This document shows positions 57,343 through 64,000 of a stretch of DNA of 64,000 bases, piece by piece. The DNA is from Micromonospora craniellae. GTDB lineage: Bacteria; Actinomycetota; Actinomycetes; Mycobacteriales; Micromonosporaceae. Where the stretch lies: the NCBI RefSeq assembly GCF_014764405.1, contig NZ_CP061725.1, positions 6,510,001-6,574,000 on the forward strand. Direction: 5' to 3'. The notes beneath the pieces are model-generated. The model did not search any database. It had not been told where the DNA came from and saw only the letters and a list, made by a program, of their open reading frames with translations. The position numbers and the translations under genes were made by a program. Within the stretch, counting starts at the first letter, position 1, and every line of letters begins with the position of its first letter.

Positions 57343-60300
57343 ATGCCCGGCGACGGCGTGGTCCTACTACTGTCCACCTCGGACACCGACCTGCTCAGCG
57401 CCCGGTCCAGCGGTGCGGCGTACCGGCTGGCGAACCCGGCCCGCGTCGGCGAGGAACCCGAGGCGCTGGCCGACCTGACGGCCGGCGTGGACCTGGTGGT
57501 GGTCCGTATCCTCGGCGGCTACCGGATGTGGCAGCGCGGCCTGGACACGTTGCTCGGCGGCGACGTGCCGGTGGTCGCCCTCGGCGGTGAGCAACTGCCG
57601 GACGCCGACCTGATGGCCCGTTCCACGGTGGCGCAGGGCATCGCCGCGCAGGCGCACGCCTACCTGGCCCAGGGCGGTCCGGACAACCTCCGCGAGCTGC
57701 ACGCGTTCCTCAGCGACACGGTGCTGCTGACCGGCCACGGCTTCGCGCCGCCGCTCGCGCACCCCGACTGGGGCGTCATGTCGCGTCCGGCACCGACGGT
57801 GACCGGGCCCACGGTGGGCATCCTCTACTACCGGGCCCACCAGCTCAGCGGCAACACCGCCTTCGTGGAGGGGCTCTGCGCGGCCGTCGAGCAGGCCGGT
57901 GGCGTGCCACTGCCGGTGTACTGCGCGAGCCTGCGCGCCCCCGAGCCAGAGCTGCTGGCCACGCTCGGCCGGGCCGACGCGCTGCTGGTCACGGTGCTGG
58001 CTGCCGGGGGCACCCGGCCGGCGGAGGTGTCCGCCGGGGGCGCCGACGAGGCGTGGGACGTCGGCGCGCTCGCCGAGCTGGACGTGCCGATCCTCCAGGC
58101 GCTGGCGCTGACCCAGGACCGGGCGTCCTGGGCGGAGAGCGACGACGGGCTCAGCCCGCTGGACGCGGCCACCCAGGTGGCGGTGCCGGAGTTCGACGGC
58201 CGGCTGATCACGGTGCCGTTCTCGTTCAAGGAGACCGACGCCGACGGGTTGCCGCACTACGTCGCCGACCCGGAGCGTGCCCGCCGGGTCGCCGGCATCG
58301 CGGTCCGGCACGCCCGGCTGCGGCACGTGCCGCCGGCCGAGCGGCGGATCGCGGTGGTGCTGTCGGCGTACCCGACGAAGCACGCCCGGGTCGGCAACGC
58401 GGTCGGGCTGGACACTCCGGCCAGCGCCGTCCACCTGCTGCGGACGCTGCGCGGGCAGGGGTACGACGTCGGGCCGGTCGACGGCCCGGACGCGCTGCCC
58501 GGCCTGCTGCCCAGTGGCGACGGCCAGGACGCCGACGGGGACCGCCTGATCCACGCGCTGATCGCGGCCGGCGGCCAGGACCCGGAGTGGCTCACCGAGG
58601 AGAAGTTGGCCGGCAACCCGGTCCGCGTCCCGGCCGCCACCTACCGCCGCTGGTTCGACGCGCTCCCCGACGATCTGCGGGAGGCGATGACCGAGCACTG
58701 GGGTCCCGTCCCGGGTGACCTGTTCGTCGACCGGTCCGCCGACCCGGACGGCGAGATCGTCCTGGCCGGGTTGCGGGCCGGAAACGTGCTGCTGATGATC
58801 CAGCCGCCCCGTGGTTTCGGCGAGAATCCGGTGGCCATCTACCACGATCCGGACCTGCCGCCGACGCACCACTACCTGGCCGCCTACCGGTGGCTGGACG
58901 AGGAGTTCGGCGCGCACGCCGTGGTGCACCTGGGCAAGCACGGGTCGCTGGAGTGGCTGCCCGGCAAGAACCTCGGCCTCTCCGCGAGCTGCGGGCCGGA
59001 CGCGGTCCTCGGTGAGCTGCCGCTGATCTATCCGTTCCTGGTCAACGACCCGGGCGAGGGCGCGCAGGCCAAGCGGCGGGCGCACGCCACCATCGTGGAC
59101 CATCTGGTGCCGCCGATGGCCCGGGCGGAGAGCTACGGCGACATCGCCCGGCTGGAGCAGTTGCTCGACGAGCACGCCAACATCGCCACCATGGACCCGG
59201 CGAAGCTACCGGCCGTACGGGCGCAGATCTGGACGCTCATCCAGGCCGCCCGGCTCGACCACGACCTGGGGATGGAGCAGCGCCCGCACGACGCCGAGTT
59301 CGACGACTTCCTGCTGCACGTCGACGGGTGGCTCTGCGAGGTCAAGGACGCGCAGATCCGCGACGGCCTGCACGTGCTCGGGCACGCCCCGACCGGCGAG
59401 GCGCGGATCAACCTGATGCTGGCCATCCTGCGTGCCCGTCAGGTCTTCGGCGGGCAGGCCGACGCGGTGCCCGGTCTGCGGGCCGCGCTCGGCCTCGACG
59501 AGGGCGGCGCCGAACACACCGCCGAGGTGGACCGGATCGAGGCGGTGGCCCGACGGCTGGTCGAGGAGATGGAACGGCACGACTGGTCCGTCGAGGCGGT
59601 CGACCGGGTACGCGTCGAGGTGCTCGGCGACGACCACCCGCACGGCGCGGAGGTCGGCCGGGTGCTGACGTTCGCCGCCACCGAGGTCGCGCCACGGCTG
59701 GCCGGCACCACCGGCGAACTCGACGCCGTGCTGCACGCCCTCGACGGGGGTTACGTGCCCGCCGGACCGAGTGGGTCGCCGCTGCGCGGACTGGTCAACG
59801 TGCTGCCGACCGGCCGCAACTTCTACACCGTCGACCCCAAGGCCATCCCCAGCCGACTGGCCTGGGAGACCGGGCAGGCGATGGCCACCAGCCTGCTGGA
59901 GCGCTACCGCCGGGACACCGGCGAGTGGCCCCGCTCGGTCGGCCTGTCGGCCTGGGGCACCTCGGCGATGCGGACCTCCGGCGACGACATCGCCGAGGTG
60001 TTGGCGCTGATCGGGGCGCAACCGGTCTGGGATCCGGCGTCCCGGCGGGTCACCGGCGTCGAGATCGTCCCGCTGGCCGACCTGGGCCGCCCCCGCATCG
60101 ACGTCACGTTGCGCATCAGCGGCTTCTTCCGGGACGCCTTTCCGCACGTGGTGCTCCTGCTGGACGACGCGATCCGGGAGGTGGCCGCGCTGGACGAGCC
60201 GGACGAGGAGAACTACCTCGCCGCGCACGCCCGCGCCGACGCCGCCCGGCACGGCGACGACCGGCGTGCCACCACCCGCATCTTCGGCTCCAAGCCCGGC

Positions 60301-60996
60301 GCGTACGGCGCCGGACTGTTGCCGCTGATCGAGAGCGGGAACTGGCGCGACGACGCCGACCTGGCCGAGGTCTACACCGTCTGGGGTGGCTTCGCGTACG
60401 GCCGTGACCTGGACGGACGGCCCGCCCGGGAGGACATGGAGTCGGCGTACCGGCGGATCGCGGTGGCGGCGAAGAACACCGACACCCGTGAGCACGACAT
60501 CGCCGACTCCGACGACTACTTCCAGTACCACGGCGGGATGATCGCCACGGTGCGGGCGTTGACCGGGCAGGCGCCTCGGGCGTACATCGGGGACAGCACC
60601 ACCCCGGACGCCACCCGCACCCGGTCGCTGACCGAGGAGACCGCGCGGGTCTTCCGGGCCCGCGTGGTCAATCCACGGTGGATCGCCGCCATGCGTCGGC
60701 ACGGCTACAAGGGCGCGTTCGAGATGACCGCCACCGTGGACTACCTGTTCGGGTACGACGCCACGGCCGGCGTGGTCACCGACTGGATGTACGAGCAACT
60801 CGCGGAGAGCTACGTCCTGGACCCGGAGAACCAGCAGTTCCTGCGCCGGTCGAACCCGTGGGCACTGCGCGGGATCGTCGAGCGGCTCACCGAGGCCGCC
60901 GACCGTGGGCTCTGGGCCAAGCCCGATCCGGCCCTGATGGACGCGCTGCGGCAGGCGTACCTGGAGGTGGAGGGCGACCTGGAGGAGTCCGGTTGA
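57343..60996 (+). CDS. cobN: Aerobic cobaltochelatase large subunit CobN
   Basis: A 1217-residue ATP-dependent chelatase subunit that inserts cobalt into hydrogenobyrinic acid a,c-diamide. Family segments in order: VVVRILGGYRMWQRGLDTLL, GPTVGILYYRAHQLSGNTAF, FSFKETDADGLPHYVADPER, HLGKHGSLEWLPGKNLGLSA (about residues 529-548) and GSKPGAYGAGLLPLIESGNW. ATG 57343 has GGGAGGAG about 6 bases upstream and lies just after the riboswitch. It is transcribed alone, divergent from cobG, and needs ATPase/VWA partner subunits, one of which may be the gene cut by the right edge. Confidence 0.95.
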   Translation: MPGDGVVLLLSTSDTDLLSARSSGAAYRLANPARVGEEPEALADLTAGVDLVVVRILGGYRMWQRGLDTLLGGDVPVVALGGEQLPDADLMARSTVAQGIAAQAHAYLAQGGPDNLRELHAFLSDTVLLTGHGFAPPLAHPDWGVMSRPAPTVTGPTVGILYYRAHQLSGNTAFVEGLCAAVEQAGGVPLPVYCASLRAPEPELLATLGRADALLVTVLAAGGTRPAEVSAGGADEAWDVGALAELDVPILQALALTQDRASWAESDDGLSPLDAATQVAVPEFDGRLITVPFSFKETDADGLPHYVADPERARRVAGIAVRHARLRHVPPAERRIAVVLSAYPTKHARVGNAVGLDTPASAVHLLRTLRGQGYDVGPVDGPDALPGLLPSGDGQDADGDRLIHALIAAGGQDPEWLTEEKLAGNPVRVPAATYRRWFDALPDDLREAMTEHWGPVPGDLFVDRSADPDGEIVLAGLRAGNVLLMIQPPRGFGENPVAIYHDPDLPPTHHYLAAYRWLDEEFGAHAVVHLGKHGSLEWLPGKNLGLSASCGPDAVLGELPLIYPFLVNDPGEGAQAKRRAHATIVDHLVPPMARAESYGDIARLEQLLDEHANIATMDPAKLPAVRAQIWTLIQAARLDHDLGMEQRPHDAEFDDFLLHVDGWLCEVKDAQIRDGLHVLGHAPTGEARINLMLAILRARQVFGGQADAVPGLRAALGLDEGGAEHTAEVDRIEAVARRLVEEMERHDWSVEAVDRVRVEVLGDDHPHGAEVGRVLTFAATEVAPRLAGTTGELDAVLHALDGGYVPAGPSGSPLRGLVNVLPTGRNFYTVDPKAIPSRLAWETGQAMATSLLERYRRDTGEWPRSVGLSAWGTSAMRTSGDDIAEVLALIGAQPVWDPASRRVTGVEIVPLADLGRPRIDVTLRISGFFRDAFPHVVLLLDDAIREVAALDEPDEENYLAAHARADAARHGDDRRATTRIFGSKPGAYGAGLLPLIESGNWRDDADLAEVYTVWGGFAYGRDLDGRPAREDMESAYRRIAVAAKNTDTREHDIADSDDYFQYHGGMIATVRALTGQAPRAYIGDSTTPDATRTRSLTEETARVFRARVVNPRWIAAMRRHGYKGAFEMTATVDYLFGYDATAGVVTDWMYEQLAESYVLDPENQQFLRRSNPWALRGIVERLTEAADRGLWAKPDPALMDALRQAYLEVEGDLEESG

Positions 60997-61002
60997 GCGG
61001 TG

Positions 61003-61037
61003 CCGCCCCTCGGGACCGGACCGGTACCGAGGGGCGG
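61003..61037. terminator. Hairpin between convergent cobN and cobBA
   Basis: CCGCCCCTCGG (61003-61013) pairs perfectly with CCGAGGGGCGG (61027-61037) across a 13-base loop. It lies 6 bases after the cobN stop and 3 bases before the cobBA stop on the other strand, so it probably serves both. Confidence 0.8.
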
Positions 61038-61039
61038 GC

Positions 61040-63322
61040 TCAGGCGTCGGCGAGCCGCATGGCCTCGGCGAACGCGGCCACCGCGCCGATCACGGTGACG
61101 GCGGGTGCGCACAGGTGCTGGGCGGCGGCGACATCGGCGATGTCGTCCAGGCGGCCGCGCAGTACGCGTTGCCGGTCGGTGCCGCCGTTCTCCACGCTGA
61201 CCGCCGCCGTGGCCGGGTCCATGCCGTGCCGCAGCAGCGTGGCGGTCACCTCGGGCAGCGTCTGCACCGCCATCAGCAGCACGATCGTGGTGCCGGAGCG
61301 GGCCACTCCGGCCCAGTCGACGGTGCTGCCCGGGTCGTCGGGCGGCAGGTGGGCGGCGAGCACGGTGAAGCCCTGGGTCAGACCGCGGTGGGTCACCGGC
61401 ACCCCGGCCAGCTCGGGTACGGCGACGGCACTGGTCACCCCGGGCACCACCGCCACCGGCACCCCGGCGGCCCGGCACGCCAGCATCTCCTCCATGCCCC
61501 GGCCGAAGACGAACGGGTCACCGCCCTTGAGCCGCACCACCCGGTGTCCGGCCTGGGCCTCGGTGACCAGGATCTGGTTGATCTGCTCCTGCGGGACGAA
61601 CGCGCCGCGCGGCACCTTCGACACGTCGACGACCCGGACGCCGGGCCGCAGGTCGCGCAGCACCACGTGTGGCACGAGCCGGTCGGCCACCACCACGTCG
61701 GCCTCGGCGAGACGGTCCAGCGCCCGGCGGGTGAGCAGACCCGGATCGCCGGGACCGGCCCCGACCAGCGTGACCCGACCGACGGCGGGCGACTCGGCCG
61801 GGACGGGACCGGTCGACCCGGACACACGCGGGATCGGAATCACCCCGGCCGCCGGGCCCGCGACAGCCGAGCCAGTGGCAGCGGAGCCCGCGTCGGCCGG
61901 GACGGCAGTGGGCGTACGGGGTGTCGCTCCGGTGGTGTGCCGGTGGACGGCGGCGGCGAAGCGGGCCGCCAGGCTCGGGTACCCGGCCCAGTGCACGTGC
62001 AGGTAGGAGGCGTGCACGGTGCCGGACACGACGCCGTCGGGCACCGGTGCGGCGATGCCGTGCGCAGCGGACGGGCGGGGCCGGAACCGCCAGGCGGGCG
62101 TGCTGTCGGGATCGGCGTCGACGCGGGTGCGGTGGAACTCGTGGCCGGTGACCTGCTGGTCGACGTCGGCGAGCACGCTGTCCGTGGCGGCCCGCGCGTC
62201 CCGGTAGCCCAACGTCAGCCGGTCGGTCATCCGGGCACGCACCGGCAGGACCCCGGTCATCGGCGCGCCGTCGAGGTCGCGGGCCAGATAGAGCAGCCCG
62301 GCGCACTCGGCGACGGTCGGGACGCCACGCGTGGCGGCGTCGGCCACCGCCCGGCGCAGAGGTGCGTTGTCGGTCAGGCCGGCGGCGTACACCTCGGGGA
62401 AGCCGCCGCCGAGGTACAGGCCGGTGGTCTGCTCGGGCAGCGTCGGGTCGTGCAGCGGGTCGACCGGGGTCAGCCGCAGGCCGGCCGCCGCGAGTAGTTC
62501 GTCGGTCTCGGCGTACCGGAAGGTGAAGGCCGGTCCGGACGCGACCGCGACGGTCCCGTCCACGGTGAGACCGGACAGTTCGGCCACCGGGTTCCAGGCC
62601 GGGCCGGGCAGCGCGGGTGCCCGGCGGGCCACCGCGACCACCTGGTCGAGGTCGACACCGGCGGCGACGTGGGCGGCGAGAGCGTCGACGGTACGCGCGG
62701 CGGCGGCGGCCCGCTCGGCGGCCGGCACCAGGCCGAGGTGCCGGCTCGGGGTGTCCAGGGTCGCGTCCCGGCGCAGCGCCCCCAGCACCGGCACACCGGT
62801 GACGGCCAGCGCGTCGCGGATCTCGGCCTCGTGGGTCACCGAGCCGACCTTGTTGAGGACCACCCCGGCGACGGTGAGCTGCGGGTCGAACGTGGCGAAG
62901 CCGTGCACCAGCGCGGCGATGCTGCGCGAGGCGCCGGAGACATCCACGACGAGCAGCACCGGGGTGCGGGTCAGCCGCGCCACGTGGGCGGTGGAGGCGA
63001 ACCCGGCCCGGCCGACCGCGCCGTCGAGCAGACCCATCACGCCCTCGACGATCGCGATGTCGGCGGGTGCCCCGACGGTGGCGCCGTGCCGCAGCAGCGG
63101 CAGGATCCGCTGCTCGCCCTGGAGGAACGGGTCGAGGTTGCGACCTCGGCGGCCGGTGGCCAGTTCGTGGTAGCCGGGGTCGATGTAGTCCGGGCCGACC
63201 TTGTGGCCGCTGACGGTCAGGCCACGCCGCCGCAGCGCCGCCATCAGGCCGGTGGCCACCGTCGTCTTGCCCTGCCCGGAGGCAGGGGCGGCGACGATCA
63301 GCCGGGGCGGGAGGCTCACCAT
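61040..63322 (-). CDS. CobB-CobA fusion: hydrogenobyrinate a,c-diamide synthase + uroporphyrinogen-III C-methyltransferase
   Basis: A 760-residue bifunctional protein. Residues 1-~455 are CobB/CbiA: a P-loop in PASGQGKTTVATGLM, VGPDYIDPGYH, then the glutamine-amidotransferase half with GLYLGGGFPE, the nucleophile Cys in AECAGLLYL, and GHEFHRT. A ~50-residue Ala/Pro/Thr linker follows. Residues ~515-760 are CobA, SAM:uroporphyrinogen-III methyltransferase (VTLVGAGPGDPGLLTRRALD, VVRLKGGDPFVFGRG, GTTIVLLMA). The fusion joins the first committed step with the amidation before cobalt insertion. ATG 63322 overlaps the cobO stop. Confidence 0.93.
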   Translation of the reverse strand: MVSLPPRLIVAAPASGQGKTTVATGLMAALRRRGLTVSGHKVGPDYIDPGYHELATGRRGRNLDPFLQGEQRILPLLRHGATVGAPADIAIVEGVMGLLDGAVGRAGFASTAHVARLTRTPVLLVVDVSGASRSIAALVHGFATFDPQLTVAGVVLNKVGSVTHEAEIRDALAVTGVPVLGALRRDATLDTPSRHLGLVPAAERAAAAARTVDALAAHVAAGVDLDQVVAVARRAPALPGPAWNPVAELSGLTVDGTVAVASGPAFTFRYAETDELLAAAGLRLTPVDPLHDPTLPEQTTGLYLGGGFPEVYAAGLTDNAPLRRAVADAATRGVPTVAECAGLLYLARDLDGAPMTGVLPVRARMTDRLTLGYRDARAATDSVLADVDQQVTGHEFHRTRVDADPDSTPAWRFRPRPSAAHGIAAPVPDGVVSGTVHASYLHVHWAGYPSLAARFAAAVHRHTTGATPRTPTAVPADAGSAATGSAVAGPAAGVIPIPRVSGSTGPVPAESPAVGRVTLVGAGPGDPGLLTRRALDRLAEADVVVADRLVPHVVLRDLRPGVRVVDVSKVPRGAFVPQEQINQILVTEAQAGHRVVRLKGGDPFVFGRGMEEMLACRAAGVPVAVVPGVTSAVAVPELAGVPVTHRGLTQGFTVLAAHLPPDDPGSTVDWAGVARSGTTIVLLMAVQTLPEVTATLLRHGMDPATAAVSVENGGTDRQRVLRGRLDDIADVAAAQHLCAPAVTVIGAVAAFAEAMRLADA

Positions 63323-63930
63323 TCGATGCCCCGCTGCCCCTTCTGACCGGAGTCCATCGGATGTTTGATCTTGGTCATCTCGGTGACCAGGTCCGCCGCG
63401 TCCACCAGCCGGGGGTCGGCGTCCCGCCCGGTGACCACCACGTGCTGGTGGCCGGGGCGCTGCCGCAGCGTCTGCACCACCTCGTCGACGTCCACCCACC
63501 CCCACTTCATCGGGTAGGTGAACTCGTCGAGCACGTACAGGTCGTGGGCAGAGGTGGCGAGCCGACGCTTGATCTCCGCCCAGCCCTCCGCAGCCTGCGC
63601 CGCGTGGTCGCTCTCGGTGCCCTGGGTACGGCTCCAACTCCAGCCGGCACCCATCTTGTACCAGGAGACCGGGCCACCCTGGCCGGTCTGCTCGTGCACC
63701 GTACCGAGGGCGCGCAGCGCGTGTTCCTCGCCGACGGTCCACTTGGCGCTCTTGACGAACTGGAACACCGCGATCGACCAGCCCTGGTTCCAGCCGCGCA
63801 GGGTGAGCCCGAAGGCGGCGGTGGACTTGCCCTTCGACGGTCCGGTGTGGACCATCAGCAGCGGCCGGTTCCGGCGTTGCCGGGTGGTCAGCCCGTCGTC
63901 CGGAACGGTGACCGGTTGGCCCTGTGGCAT
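63316..63930 (-). CDS. cobO: Cob(I)yrinic acid a,c-diamide adenosyltransferase CobO
   Basis: A 204-residue BtuR/CobO-type ATP:corrinoid adenosyltransferase, which attaches the 5'-deoxyadenosyl group to the reduced cobalt. The P-loop is HTGPSKGKSTAAFGLTLRG (about residues 28-46), followed by FQFVKSAKW, DLYVLDEFTYPMKWGWVDVD (Walker B region) and VVVTGRDADPRLVDAADLVT. Full length. It lies between the chelatase-like gene (TGATG junction at 63930) and cobBA (ATGGTGA junction), in one operon. Confidence 0.95.
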   Translation of the reverse strand: MPQGQPVTVPDDGLTTRQRRNRPLLMVHTGPSKGKSTAAFGLTLRGWNQGWSIAVFQFVKSAKWTVGEEHALRALGTVHEQTGQGGPVSWYKMGAGWSWSRTQGTESDHAAQAAEGWAEIKRRLATSAHDLYVLDEFTYPMKWGWVDVDEVVQTLRQRPGHQHVVVTGRDADPRLVDAADLVTEMTKIKHPMDSGQKGQRGIEW

Positions 63931-64000
63931 CAGGCGGCGCCCCTGGCGGTACGGACGGCGGTGTGGGCGCGCACCGCGTCGGTGAGCGCGTCGGCGGCGA
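63930..64000 (-). CDS. Partial gene, C-terminus only; possible Mg/Co-chelatase subunit
   Basis: Only the last 22 residues are in the window (ADALTDAVRAHTAVRTARGA, then A and stop). The stop codon shares a base with the cobO start (TGATG), so it belongs to the same operon. In actinobacterial B12 clusters the gene before cobO is commonly a BchD/ChlD-like VWA-AAA+ chelatase subunit, and the short Ala/Arg-rich tail suits that, but so little sequence cannot prove it. Confidence 0.45.
   Translation of the reverse strand, partial: AADALTDAVRAHTAVRTARGAA

Noticed and set aside
1..64000. tRNA, rRNA, transposase, integrase or phage genes
   Set aside because: None were seen on either strand by eye; a tRNA or IS search program was not available.

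Overview
The window is high-GC actinobacterial DNA, most like a soil Micromonospora or another Micromonosporaceae member. This rests on extreme GC-rich third positions, many GTG starts, paired XRE/DUF397 regulators, a DUF7144 membrane protein, an IdeR/DmdR-type iron box, a type I-E CRISPR repeat of actinobacterial form and an aerobic-type cobalamin cluster. No rRNA, tRNA, transposase or phage genes were seen.

Layout. 1-2765: the start of a peptide/nickel (Dpp/Opp-type) ABC importer operon on the minus strand, cut by the window edge. 2866-10297: mostly single genes (M23 peptidase, DUF5872 protein, Fic protein, DUF397/XRE pair, a frameshifted XRE regulator, an aldo/keto reductase). 10634-20100: one co-directional cluster with a ROK repressor, an iron/phosphonate-type ABC importer, a creatininase-family hydrolase, an amidohydrolase, an argininosuccinate-lyase-like lyase and a ROK kinase. 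Its substrate is unknown, and it is the best candidate here for an undescribed pathway. 20147-23661: an iron-box-controlled heterodimeric ABC exporter whose two ATPase domains are degenerate in complementary motifs, leaving one complete ATP site. 23788-31032: a complete trans-4-hydroxy-L-proline catabolic locus (epimerase, three-subunit D-hydroxyproline dehydrogenase, deaminase, semialdehyde dehydrogenase, GntR regulator) arranged around a divergent promoter.

31185-48951: secreted carbohydrate enzymes (a Tat-exported GH127 beta-L-arabinofuranosidase with an inserted LamG domain; a CBM2-FnIII-GH5 cellulase), transporters, a PQQ-type sugar dehydrogenase lipoprotein, LysR regulators and a dialkylglycine decarboxylase. 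This stretch is rich in decayed genes: a glycogen-debranching-like pseudogene, hydrolase and pentapeptide-repeat remnants, an LLM-oxidoreductase/alcohol-dehydrogenase chimera, a twice-frameshifted lipoprotein, and three adjacent fragments (LuxR, desaturase, MsrB).

49604-51950: a 39-repeat type I-E CRISPR array read on the minus strand, with no cas genes in the window and three tandem spacer duplications. 52172-52894: an ArsR regulator with a perfect palindromic operator, joined by deletion to a truncated SRPBCC gene. 53068-64000: cobalamin (B12) synthesis: cobK; cobG-cobH-cobIJ on the minus strand; cobN on the plus strand behind a cobalamin riboswitch; then a cobB-cobA fusion, cobO and a chelatase-like C-terminus on the minus strand.

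Four copies of a ~50 bp palindromic element are dispersed in intergenic sites (4724, 12923, 37859, 52950).
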